Below are positions 19,001 through 27,770 of a stretch of 64,000 bases of DNA, piece by piece. Every line of letters starts with the position of its first letter. The stretch's first letter is position 1. A program made the position numbers and the translations under genes. This stretch comes from Symbiodinium natans. Taxonomy: Eukaryota > Sar > Dinophyceae > Suessiales > Symbiodiniaceae. The notes below the pieces were generated by a model. The model was not told where the DNA came from, ran no database searches, and saw nothing but the letters and a program-made list of their open reading frames with translations. The stretch lies in the NCBI GenBank assembly GCA_905221605.1, contig CAJNDS010002140.1, positions 234,001 to 298,000 on the forward strand. Direction: 5' to 3'.

Positions 19001-19387
19001 ATGAGCGATGATGGTAAGTCTGATAAGAACGGATTTCGCATTGATACAAAAGGCATCTCTTGCATTCCGTGTAGATGCAAGAAACAATTTTATCATAAGG
19101 AAACGAAAACAATCACTGAAAACAATGTAACAACAACTAACACCATTGAAGACAGGAGAAATATGAAGTTCGGTTCAACTGGGAGACATACTTCACCAGA
19201 TGAAATTTTCAAGCCAGAGAGTGTTTTACAAAGTGGAAGCGTTGAGATATGTGACACCGGTTGGGGGTCAAAAGGTGTTACGCCAGAAGAGCTTGATGAA
19301 AGAGTTGATAAGCTAGAAACAACTGTTGAAGAAATAAAGAAGGAAGTTGAAGAAGTAAAGTTACAAAAAATAATATTAAGTTTGTAA
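19001..19387 (+). CDS. small Cys-motif and coiled-coil protein, unknown
   Basis: A 128-residue protein. A C-X2-C-X-C cluster (SCIPCRCKKQF) near residues 20-30 could bind metal; residues about 93-125 (PEELDERVDKLETTVEEIKK) form a clear coiled coil, so it probably oligomerises. The middle is polar and Thr/Asn-rich. It starts at an ATG after an AT-rich leader and is followed 12 bases later by another small zinc protein. No family recognised. Confidence 0.62.
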   Translation: MSDDGKSDKNGFRIDTKGISCIPCRCKKQFYHKETKTITENNVTTTNTIEDRRNMKFGSTGRHTSPDEIFKPESVLQSGSVEICDTGWGSKGVTPEELDERVDKLETTVEEIKKEVEEVKLQKIILSL

Positions 19388-19398
19388 AATAGTATAAT

Positions 19399-19641
19399 AT
19401 GAAGAAAGAAGATTTTAATATTGATTTTAATGAAAAGCCTAGAATAACAGGAGACGAAGGTAAAATACTTAAACAATGTGAAAAGTGTGGTGGATTTAAG
19501 GACTTGTCCAACTTTCAGCATAAGACGAAAAACATTAGAATGAATAAAACGTGTAGAAGGTGTTTAGATATGTCGCATATGTATCATATGAAACATTTAC
19601 TTCTGGCTCGGGATAGGATTATAGCAGAAGACAATAATTAA
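19399..19641 (+). CDS. small treble-clef-like zinc protein
   Basis: An 80-residue protein with C-X2-C (QCEKCGGFK), a Phe-containing linker (DLSNFQHK) and a second C-X2-C (KTCRRCLDM), the pattern of a small zinc-binding domain common in large-virus and phage proteins near HNH and GIY-YIG nucleases; no nuclease residues accompany it. A Met/His-rich helix follows (MSHMYHMKHLLLARDR). A DNA- or RNA-binding role is inferred. It converges with the gene at 19671 over a hairpin. Confidence 0.65.
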   Translation: MKKEDFNIDFNEKPRITGDEGKILKQCEKCGGFKDLSNFQHKTKNIRMNKTCRRCLDMSHMYHMKHLLLARDRIIAEDNN

Positions 19642-19665
19642 TATTATTTAAAGAAATAATATTAA
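19638..19665. terminator. bidirectional AT-rich hairpin
   Basis: Perfect 12-bp arms TTAATATTATTT and AAATAATATTAA around a 4-base loop, placed between the convergent stop codons of the genes at 19399 (plus) and 19671 (minus). Confidence 0.7.
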
Positions 19666-19670
19666 CTATT

Positions 19671-20087
19671 CTAGTGTTTCCAATCACCTATACCGTGCCA
19701 GCATTCACTAATTTGCGTTTTTATAGGATATAAAATTTCTACTACTTCATCGTGTTTCATTTTTAACTTGTCTGTTTTATCGCCTAAAATATTAACTATA
19801 ACATAATAGTTTTCAACCATTGCTACTTTACCCCCTCTATTGTTAATCTTTTTACCGTTTTCTTTTATTACTTCTTCATCCATTATGTTTTCATATATCT
19901 CTTTCATCCATTTGTGATTTTCTCTTCCATATTCACTTATCATATTGAACACTTCTTGTTTTAAGTTATCAATTGGCACTGCGCGAGCAATACTATTTAA
20001 TGTTTCTATAATTTCTTCATATTTTGGATAAGGGTTATTCTTAATAAAAGATTTCACTTTCTTAACAGTCTTCTCTGTCTCGCTCAT
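19671..20087 (-). CDS. hypothetical protein with early-type promoter
   Basis: A 138-residue protein, helical in its first 80 residues (KTVKKVKSFIKNNPYPKYEE, QEVFNMISEYGRENHKWMKE) and probably beta-containing later (GGKVAMVENYYVIVNILG). I do not recognise it. It lies between the polymerase-side genes and the virion module and has the shared promoter motif 11-50 bases upstream of its ATG, so I group it with early functions. Confidence 0.65.
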   Translation of the reverse strand: MSETEKTVKKVKSFIKNNPYPKYEEIIETLNSIARAVPIDNLKQEVFNMISEYGRENHKWMKEIYENIMDEEVIKENGKKINNRGGKVAMVENYYVIVNILGDKTDKLKMKHDEVVEILYPIKTQISECWHGIGDWKH

Positions 20088-20097
20088 ATTGATTTCA

Positions 20098-20137
20098 CTA
20101 ATATAATAAGGCTTTTTTGTCTTTAAGTCCTTTTTTT
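20098..20137 (-). promoter_or_regulatory. shared early-type promoter motif, copy 2
   Basis: On the minus strand: AGGACTTAAAGACAAAAAAG then CCTTATTATATTAG, upstream of the ATG at 20087. Confidence 0.8.
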
Positions 20138-20172
20138 AATATCACTCAACAATTCTATTATTGATGATTTAC

Positions 20173-20763
20173 CTAAAAAATACTTTGCACCCACTGTATA
20201 ACTTCAATATAATCAAAATAGTTTTTGTAACTTCTAGCGTGATGTTTTATGTATTGATAGAATAGATTTTTTAAAACATCATAGAAAGGCATTCCATCAT
20301 TTCTATAATAAAAAAACTCATCTTCTAGGTCAGTTTCATCAAAAATAGAATACCCTTTACTAGGACAACCTTCTGAAAACCATTTTTTATATTCATCAAA
20401 CCCTTTCAGATAATAAGTGTCATTAACAAACTTTACAAGCATCCCTTTCTTACAACTTTCCGACTTTCTGATTAATTCTTTCATATAGGTTTTCTTATCT
20501 TTCAATGTGTTTAGTTTGTTGTATTTGGTGTCTAGATGATTGTAGATAAAATTAAACAACTTTGCCTCTCTACAATATTCTTTATATTCTTCCTTTTCAT
20601 ATTCTAGCTCACACTTCATCATATCAGAACATATATGACAACTCAGATAAGATACAATGTTATTAACAGTTCTAGCATCAAAAATCAAATTTAAAACTGC
20701 TGTCTTTCTAATCCTATGACAATTACAAACATAACAATCCTTATCAAATTTGAATAAACTCAT
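20173..20763 (-). CDS. Cys-rich hypothetical protein with early-type promoter
   Basis: A 196-residue protein. The N terminus has CYVCNCHR and about 35 residues later CHICSDMMKC, four or more Cys that could make a zinc site. The rest is aromatic- and Lys-rich, helical, with YYRNDGMPFYDVLKNLFYQY near the C terminus. I do not recognise a family. It ends in a TAG stop, followed in frame a few codons later by TAA. The shared promoter motif lies directly upstream and the polymerase gene lies just behind. Confidence 0.65.
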   Translation of the reverse strand: MSLFKFDKDCYVCNCHRIRKTAVLNLIFDARTVNNIVSYLSCHICSDMMKCELEYEKEEYKEYCREAKLFNFIYNHLDTKYNKLNTLKDKKTYMKELIRKSESCKKGMLVKFVNDTYYLKGFDEYKKWFSEGCPSKGYSIFDETDLEDEFFYYRNDGMPFYDVLKNLFYQYIKHHARSYKNYFDYIEVIQWVQSIF

Positions 20764-20770
20764 ATTCTCT

Positions 20771-20808
20771 CTTAATATACTAGGGCTTTTTGTCTTTAAG
20801 TCCTTTTG
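20771..20808 (-). promoter_or_regulatory. shared early-type promoter motif, copy 3
   Basis: On the minus strand: AGGACTTAAAGACAAAAAGC then CCTAGTATATTAAG, upstream of the ATG at 20763. It lies between this gene and the 3' end of the polymerase gene. Confidence 0.8.
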
Positions 20809-20810
20809 TA

Positions 20811-23800
20811 TTATTTTATTGAAAAATGCCCGAAGGGAAGACTTTTTACACTATCTAAATAATATCTTTTATTATCATAACTGCTCAATGATTGTTTTAT
20901 TTGATTTATTGTGTAGATTTGGTGGTTCTTGCTTCTTATGCTGTTGAAAGATACTTTGTCAGATTGTGTTGTTTCTAATGTTTGTTCGTATTTCTTGAAG
21001 GTCAGTTCTTTCTTAACTTTGTGTTTTACTATGCCTTTTGATTTCTTTTCTTCCTTGTCTTCCTTGAAAATCCTGAAAGCATAAGATTTAGGTTTCAAGC
21101 CTATGAAGTGTGTCATAATCTTTCCATCACACTCGTCCTTAAATTTTCCAAGAACCTTTTTATTAGTCGGATCATAACATTTGTGATTTTTGTCGTAACC
21201 GCTGAAATCCATATGTTTAGAAAGCTCTTTGAAATCATCATATATATCTTCCGTTTTTGTATGTATAACGAAGCTGTCTGTGTCAGTGTAGATCAGATTA
21301 ATATTTTCTTTATATCTTTGTTTTAAAACATCATAATAAAACGAATACATATGTAACTTGGACAAGTCTAGAATGGACATTCCAACATATATAGGTTTGT
21401 TAAGCTTAACTGTTTCCTTTAACTTTTCAACTCCGACGAGATTTTCATTTATGATATGTCTGTGCTTGTAAGTAGGATTATTAACGCACTTTTGAAATCT
21501 TTCGGGTGTATCAACCAGTTCAAAATTTATATGTTCTCTTACGTTCTCCATCGTTTTTCCATATACAGCGTTATTCATTAATTTATACATATCCTTTTCA
21601 AAGTCCGATGTGGCTTGTTTTCTCTTGTCTGTGTTGAAGTCAATCCAGGGTTTTAGCCATTGCTTCTGTTTGAACTCTATTACTCTATTAACCTTTTTAA
21701 GTTTCAGCCCTTGTTTCAAATAGTATCTTAAAATGTTAATGTGAAGAACATAATTGGATTTGTCATTTACATTCAATATTAATTTCTTGGTCTTTTCGTC
21801 TTTCGGGTCTAGACCTACAACTTCACCGTTTTTATAGGTTTTTGTGTAGGTTTTTCTGTAAATGTCTTTTTGCGCTTCTGAAAGCATATCAGCAGTAACA
21901 TTCATAATTTCAGGTGCTAGTGGATAATCAGAATGTTTATCGTGTAGCTCTTTTGAATATTCTAAATCAACATCTAAAATATAGCCAGTGGAAAGGTCGG
22001 AATAATTTTTGATGTCGTCTTCGGTAAATTGTCGTTTAATCCATCTTATATCTTTATAAGGTAATTTCTGACACATCGCCAGACCGTAAAGATTATTAGC
22101 GTCAAGGTAATTTATGTAAGATGACGGTTTGTTTTCATCGTAAAGTTCTTCCATATACTTATTGTTTGCTTCGGCTTTTCTGTGTGAGACCTGACACATT
22201 CCGCCACGAAGACCCTTCTCAACCATTTTATAAATCTCTTCATCATAGATAAGGTCAAGTTTTATTCCTGTTTTTAGTAACATAGCGTCCCAAGCGAAGT
22301 TAGGTAAAGTGAAGTAGTGAGCGGGGTCAAGATGATAATCTTCAAGACATTTTGTTCTGAAATTTTCAAAGACGTCGGTCAATAATAAAACATCTGTTTG
22401 AAGGTAAAGGTCGTGATACTCACCCAAGTTTTGTATGTTAAAATGTTTATATATCTTCTGTGCCCTTTCATATTCTTCTTGTTTTATGTGCTCTTCCGTA
22501 AGCTTACTGTAAAATTCTTCTATTGGTGGTAGTTCTTTTTCGTTGAACTTGTTGAAGTTATCAAAATAGTCATATGGATAAACGCCTTTGTCAGTTAATA
22601 AGTCTAGACATTCATCTGATTTTATGTATTTGCTGTTTTTACTGTATTTGAAGTTGTCCTGCCAGTCGGTTCTTTTTTCGTTTCCTTCATATTTCGTTAA
22701 TTTTACTAGCTTGTCTAGTGAAGAAGATAGGAAACTGAAACTATCCTTGAACTGCAACTGTTTAAGTTCAAAAGTTACGAACTTTTCACTGTTCTGTGCT
22801 ATGACGTTTATTTGGTCTTTCTTTGTGTTTAGCTTTTCCAAGTTAGATATAACGAGATGAGCATCGTAGTTTTTAAGGTTGTGGAAGAAAACGGGAATTT
22901 TAAAGTATCTGAAAGAAAAATCAAGATTGCATTTTACGTGTGCGGCACCTCTATATTTTCCTGTGAAGTGGCAGTGGTCGCGAACTTTCTTTTGATTTTT
23001 GCTATCAGTGAATTTTTGATTACAAATAAAACAACGAGTAGCTTTTTTAAACTGAGCTTCTTCTTCATCTGTTGGGTCTAACGGTTTAACATCTGCCATT
23101 TTATCAAAAACGTCTTCTCTTATTTGGTTCATTGTATCGCAAAATTTATTCATACAGTCTTCTCCGCGGTATAGATAAGGTGTCATTTCGTTCGTTATTG
23201 AATTTACAACGTTTAACATAAAGCCGGACGGTTGATGATGTTGGTAGACCCCTTTTAATCCCTCTTTTGAATGTGCTGTTAAACATTCAAAATCACCATA
23301 TATTACATAAGGAGCTTTTAGTTTTTTGTAATGGTTCTTGAACTGCATTTTTTCGTGTTCTTCTGGCATCTGTGTTGATTGGACTTCATTAGCTAGACAA
23401 CCTTTCGTGATATGATTTATTAAAAGCGTTTCTTGTTGAAAGCCTTTCTGACAATACATACAATGAAATATCTTTTCTCTGTGGTTGTTGGTTTGTGAAC
23501 TCATAAGTCTGGAATAGTCCTTTATTAAAACCTAATGATTAAAAACGTCGTCGTGGTCTATTCGTAAAAGATTTACGTGGCAAACTGGCTTTGAAATTGT
23601 TGTTATTCTGTCGGGTCTTATTGTTTTCTTTTCTTCATCTATGGTATAAACATTTATTGATATTGTTCTTCCGTTTATTTCTTCAAAATGGTCAATGTCA
23701 TCATTACAAACTGGATAGTTCATATCATCCCATTTTATGAAATGATCTTCATCAATATATTTTTTATAATGATACATTCGTTGAGGGTGGTCTTTTTTGA

Positions 23801-24580
23801 ATATTTCGTAAAACTTACATAAGACACAGTATCTAAAACACATATCATCGTCGTTGTTTATGTTGATGCAAGCCTTCTTTCTCATAATCCATTCGGGCAA
23901 GTCAAAATATTTTCCTGCTCGTGTAGGGTCGTATTTATCATAATGTATCGTGATTTTATGAATTTTTTTAATTCTTAATCCTGACCTTTCTATTTGTTTT
24001 TCTGCTACTGTTATTTCTATATCCTTACCCATATTCTTTAAAGCATTTACTAAATCATCTTCATTAAATATATTGTAACGTCTAGATTTTATTGAGTGTA
24101 TTATTTCGTCTTCTGTTTCTATGTCATCAAAAACAATTTCAACAAAAGCTATAACTTTCATTGACTTGTGTTTTTTAAGGTATTCGTTTAGTTTGTCCTT
24201 TTGGTGTATGAAATAAGATAAGCCTTTCATATGAGGAAGTTTTATGTTAGATATTGAGTAGGTGTTGGCATAAGATTTTAAAGCCGATTGTTCGTCGGTG
24301 ATTGTGGCTTTTTGTTTAATAGCGTAGTTTGTTAAAGCCTTTCTTACTAAAATGCCTTTGGAAGCTTTTTCAAGGATTTTGAAGCGTCTGTATTGTGGAG
24401 TTTTGTAAACCTGTTCTAGTTTTGTTTTCAATTTTTTAACTATTGGCTTTTCTTTGTTATATGGATATTCAACATCATTTATAATAACTTTTTGTATTCC
24501 TTATTACCCTTACGTTTTATGTTTGCTTGTTTATCTGAAAATAAGAAATTTAACACTGAACGGTACTCCCCTGACTCCAT
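20811..24580 (-). pseudogene. polB: Polinton-type family B DNA polymerase with a nonsense codon and a frameshift
   Basis: The locus encodes the replicative polymerase, of the protein-primed type in Polintons. The longest open piece (20811-23504, 897 codons) has a C2H2 finger (FHCMYCQKGF), ExoI YGDFE at D71/E73, a Polinton-specific HNH-like insert (RDHCHFTGKYRGAAH), ExoII FHNLKNYDAHL, ExoIII YLQTDVLLLTDVF, motif A YLDANNLYG (D468), motif B KLMNNAVYGK and motif C YTDTDSF (D741, D743). A further 299 codons upstream (to 24431) are the conserved N-terminal region and lie in the same frame, separated only by one TAG at 23532-23534 where homologues have Tyr. Frame continuity and the promoter copy at 24580 suggest the true ATG is at 24580, with a one-base loss in an A run near 24490. 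Confidence 0.9.
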
Positions 24581-24615
24581 TATAATATAAGGTGTCTTTT
24601 CTTTAAGTGATTTTG
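24580..24615 (-). promoter_or_regulatory. shared early-type promoter motif, copy 4 (polymerase)
   Basis: On the minus strand: AATCACTTAAAGAAAAGACACC then TTATATTATA and the ATG at 24580. It has the ACTTAAAGA core and TATA block, slightly diverged in between. Its position is the main reason to start the polymerase at 24580 rather than at the internal non-ATG codons downstream. Confidence 0.65.
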
Positions 24616-24666
24616 GGTTTGGGTTGGGGTTGGCGCTTTTGATTTTTGGGTTTGAGGTTGCAACGT

Positions 24667-24935
24667 TTCCCTCGGGTTGGTGTTTCAAAAGTACCTCCTT
24701 TATAAATACGATTTTAAAAACTGTTGTTTTTGTTTATTTCGCTTGTTTTTGTCAGTGTTTTTAAATGTTTTTTCGCTGGTGTTTTGTTTTTTGTTGCTTT
24801 TTATTGTGATTTTCCCTCGGGTAGGTGTTTAAAAGTCCGTCCTATATAATCAGTATTTTAAAAAGTGATGTTTTCTATTTTTCCGCTTGTTTTTGTCAGT
24901 GTTTTCCCTATGTTTTTTCGTTGGTGTTTTCTTTC
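24667..24935 (+). repeat. 145-bp imperfect direct duplication
   Basis: CCCTCGGG(T)(T/A)GGTGTTT... through TTTTTCG(C/T)TGGTGTTTT occurs at about 24667-24811 and again from about 24812. Both copies contain a TATA-like block (CCTTTATAAATACG and CCTATATAATCAG) and the shared word CGCTTGTTTTTGTCAGTGTTTT. It is non-coding DNA upstream of the polymerase; promoter or replication-origin roles are possible. Confidence 0.65.
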
Positions 24936-25341
24936 CGTGTGTGGTTGCGTGAAGGGTTTGTTGTGAGAACCTACGGCAAGGCGGAATAAAAATCAACCGA
25001 CAGGTTGTAAAGAAAAACTCGTTGTTTTTACCCCTAACGCCTGACAAGGCGAAATAAAAAATGAAAAAAAAAAATCCTAAACCGAAAGACCCGAAAGCCC
25101 TAAACCGAAAGCACTAAACCGAAAGCCCTAAACCGAAAGCCCTAAACCCTACAACCCTAAATGCAAGACGGACTGAGGGCGGTGCAGAACCACTAAACTA
25201 AACTAAATAACCCTAAACCCTAAACCCTAAATGCTTTGTTTTAAATAAACAGTCGGATGTTTGTACGCTCCGGTTCTGAGATGGTTGTTCAACCTTCGGA
25301 GCTAATTCTTTTCCTGAAGTTTCCTAAAAACCCTATCCTAA
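24936..25341. repeat. CCCTAAA-like repeats inside the element
   Basis: From about 25075 to 25235 the sequence is made of CCCTAAACCGAAAG, CCCGAAAG and CCCTAAA words like those of the host flank, then a short hairpin with arms GCTCCG and CGGAGC near 25268-25304. There is no gene. This marks the boundary between the AT-rich viral part and a GC-richer right part. Confidence 0.7.
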
Positions 25342-25708
25342 ACAACCTTATCTTAAAACCGAGCGGGCGCGTGGCTTCTAGAAGTCGCGGATGACAATGA
25401 CTTCTGAACCTGGCACGGAAGAGGATTTTTTACATTGTCATTGATATGTGGAGCTGTAAGAACCTCACAAAGCAACAGCAGAGCGAGTTTGCACTCGGAA
25501 TCTCGCAAAATGCACGTTGAGAAGGTCTCTGCCTTACGCCACTCGCTCACAAGATGAGAAGCGTTTCAGCGAAAATCTCAGGGTCTTCGCCCTACACCGC
25601 TCTCTCACAGGATGAACAGTGTTTCGGCGAAATCTCTGCTTGATAGCAACGGTGAGCCACGTTTTCAGGCTGGCGTCTCATCAGCACCTCCAAAGGGAAT
25701 GGTCTAAA
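25342..25708. repeat. GC-richer spacer with a 57-bp imperfect duplication
   Basis: No convincing gene. GTCTCTGCCTTACGCCACTC through CAGCGAAAATCTC (about 25526-25583) is repeated at about 25584-25640 with substitutions (GTCTTCGCCCTACACCGCTC through CGGCGAAATCTC). Composition is closer to the cargo genes than to the viral core. Confidence 0.6.
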
Positions 25709-25850
25709 ATGATGATTTTTATCATACCCTATGATGATTTTTATCATACCCTATGATGATTTTTATCATACCCTATGATGATTTTTATCATACCCTATGA
25801 TGATTTTTATCATACCCTATGATGTTTTTTATCATATCCTATTATGTTTT
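25709..25850 (+). repeat. 22-bp tandem repeats with internal hairpins
   Basis: About six units of ATGATTTTTATCATACCCTATG with the last one degenerating. Each unit contains ATGAT and ATCAT, which can pair across a TTTT loop. They abut the 3' end of the minus-strand cargo gene at 25842. They could be iteron-like protein-binding sites, an origin, or a transcription-end cluster. Confidence 0.85.
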
Positions 25851-27038
25851 TTTTATTCTTTGTGTCCCACCTGCCACAAGCTGTTTGATTGCTCCCGCCA
25901 CTACGCCGGCTTCGAAGGTGTCGCCTGTCATCCTTCCGGACTCATAGATGCTCTTTGCCAGCTGCTTCTTGTACCTTTCAAGGTTGTAGGTGATATCGTC
26001 GCACACCTTCTGCATCTCCTTTGCCATCGGTGTAGCACTTGCCAACTTCATCAATTTGTCCGACACACGAGCCTTGCTTGACACCAGGTCGTTGGCGCAC
26101 TTGTCGAGGGCTGTCTTGTCAATCGTCTTCAAAATCGTCACGGTGCTGTACTCCTTGTTGGTGGTGATTTCGGTGCAATACTTGAAGACCCTACCCCACA
26201 GGTCTTTCTCCTCTGTGGTTTCCTTCACGTCGTGGTTGGATGGCAAGTCAAAGAAGATGTCGTCGTTGCTCCTGCGCTTCTTCGCACCGCCCTTTGCAAT
26301 GACTGACAGCGAGAAAGTGTCACCTGCCTTGACCTTGCGGGGCGGGTCTGACGGACAAAAGAGCTTGCCGATCGTGGTCCTTGGGTTGACTGACAGGTCA
26401 AAGACATCGCTTGTCAGTTTGAGCTTCTTGTTGCTAATGCCCATCTTCTTGGCGCCGATCTTGCGGATGTCGGGGAAGCAATCGCCGTTGGCAACCTCAA
26501 TCTCAAAGGAGTTCGGGAAGTTATCAATGCCGACTGGCTTGATGATTATCTGGAAGGTGGTTTCACGAACCGCCTTCTTCTTGTCGCTTGCAACCTTCTT
26601 CTCTTCGTCCTTCTTCTTCTTGGTAATTTCCTTCTCACGGGTGGAAACTTCCTTCTTGACTGTTGCCTTCTCCTTCTTGATAGCGTTCTCCTGAACCTTC
26701 AACTCACTCAACCTCTGCTCGATTGACTTCAGCATCTCGTCCAACTCGGCGTCCGTGAAGGTGGTCATCTTTGTCTGGGACGTGGTTTGGGAAGATGACG
26801 TAGTTTGCGTCACATTCCCTCCCTCGTCGTTCTTATCGTTGCCCTTGTCAAAGAAGTCCTTGTCGTTAGTATCGTCCCGGCTCTTCTGGCTCTCGGTCTC
26901 GTCGGTGTCACTTTCAGGTTCTGAGTTTCCCGTTTCCTCGGAACCGCTGCTGGAAACATCTTCGGTGGGTGGAAAAGTCACACCCTCAAAGATGTCTGTA
27001 GGGTTAGCATACCCACTGCTGGATGCTGGCTCGGACAT
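25842..27038 (-). CDS. cargo-type protein with coiled coil and possible ubiquitin-like domain
   Basis: A protein of about 398 residues from ATG 27038; an upstream extension to 27080 would need a GTG start. The order is a Ser/Glu/Asp-rich disordered N terminus (to about 90), a long Lys/Glu coiled coil (about 95-160), then a beta-rich segment from TTFQIIIKPVG through DTFSLSVIAKGGAKKRR, and a helical C terminus. The beta segment, ending in hydrophobic-strand then GG, resembles a ubiquitin-like beta-grasp fold, but the match is weak. GC content and codon choice are clearly higher in GC than in the viral core, suggesting host origin or separate acquisition. Function unknown. Confidence 0.6.
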   Translation of the reverse strand: MSEPASSSGYANPTDIFEGVTFPPTEDVSSSGSEETGNSEPESDTDETESQKSRDDTNDKDFFDKGNDKNDEGGNVTQTTSSSQTTSQTKMTTFTDAELDEMLKSIEQRLSELKVQENAIKKEKATVKKEVSTREKEITKKKKDEEKKVASDKKKAVRETTFQIIIKPVGIDNFPNSFEIEVANGDCFPDIRKIGAKKMGISNKKLKLTSDVFDLSVNPRTTIGKLFCPSDPPRKVKAGDTFSLSVIAKGGAKKRRSNDDIFFDLPSNHDVKETTEEKDLWGRVFKYCTEITTNKEYSTVTILKTIDKTALDKCANDLVSSKARVSDKLMKLASATPMAKEMQKVCDDITYNLERYKKQLAKSIYESGRMTGDTFEAGVVAGAIKQLVAGGTQRIKKT

Positions 27039-27224
27039 TGTCGGTGTGACAAAAGGAAGCTTCACGAATTGCTCGGGCACTGGAAACTGCTATATAAACC
27101 AAGCAAGGTGCTTTCAAAGTGTCTTTCACAAGTTCAGAAGCAAGAAATATAGCGTGAGATCGGCAATTCACAAAGGCAACCGCTCACGCAGGACATTTTC
27201 AAGCCTCGCTGGAAAGACCCTTTG

Positions 27225-27593
27225 CTAGTTCCAAAAGTTAGCATACAGGTATCCATACACTGCTTGATTAAACTCCTCTTTTGAAGTTGGTCTGTCAGCA
27301 CTTCGGACAAGCTCGATGGCATAGCGCTTCCAATCTTCTGCTTCTTTCTCCATGTCATAGTCTTCAAGAATCAAGCCGTCGTCTCTGTCTTCGGGAAGGT
27401 TGCCGAGGAAGGATGTTTCAATGTCTTTGGCTATCACGTTTGCTAGGTCGTCTTCACTGCAAAGGAACCCCGACGCAAAGACCTTGTCAAGAACATCGCT
27501 CTGATTTCGTAGAACTGCCACTGACTGCTGGTCTTTGATGAAGCTGTCGTAGAGCTGAACATATACATCGCCATAGTCTACTGGGTCTTCCAT
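27225..27593 (-). CDS. acidic hypothetical protein next to right TIR
   Basis: A 122-residue protein from the first ATG (MEDPVDYGDVYVQLYDSF); longer versions need a TTG start. It is acidic and helical (LPEDRDDGLILEDYDMEKEA) and ends KEEFNQAVYGYLYANFWN. I recognise no family. Base composition resembles the preceding cargo gene, with which it shares strand; the 187-base spacer has no clear promoter motif. The two genes may have been captured together. Confidence 0.5.
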   Translation of the reverse strand: MEDPVDYGDVYVQLYDSFIKDQQSVAVLRNQSDVLDKVFASGFLCSEDDLANVIAKDIETSFLGNLPEDRDDGLILEDYDMEKEAEDWKRYAIELVRSADRPTSKEEFNQAVYGYLYANFWN

Positions 27594-27770
27594 CTTGAAT
27601 GATAAAACCGCTACGGCAAGAAAGTGGTCAATGTCGCACAATCATCGCAACTGCTGACTTTCAAGAACAGAAGCTCGGTCTAACAAAAGAAAAAACCCTT
27701 CAAACGAGCAAGGCGTGCCATCTTGAAGAAGTCGTCGCCGATGTTGTTGATTTACTCGGTTCCTATTATA

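Noticed and set aside
19671-20763. Adenovirus-like maturation protease among the unknown genes
   Set aside because: Neither the 138- nor the 196-residue protein shows the His-Asp/Glu-Gln-Cys order of that family.
25990-26694. 234-codon plus-strand frame opposite the cargo gene
   Set aside because: Shadow of the minus-strand cargo gene; Ser/Leu/Phe-rich composition reflects its Lys/Glu-rich coiled coil.
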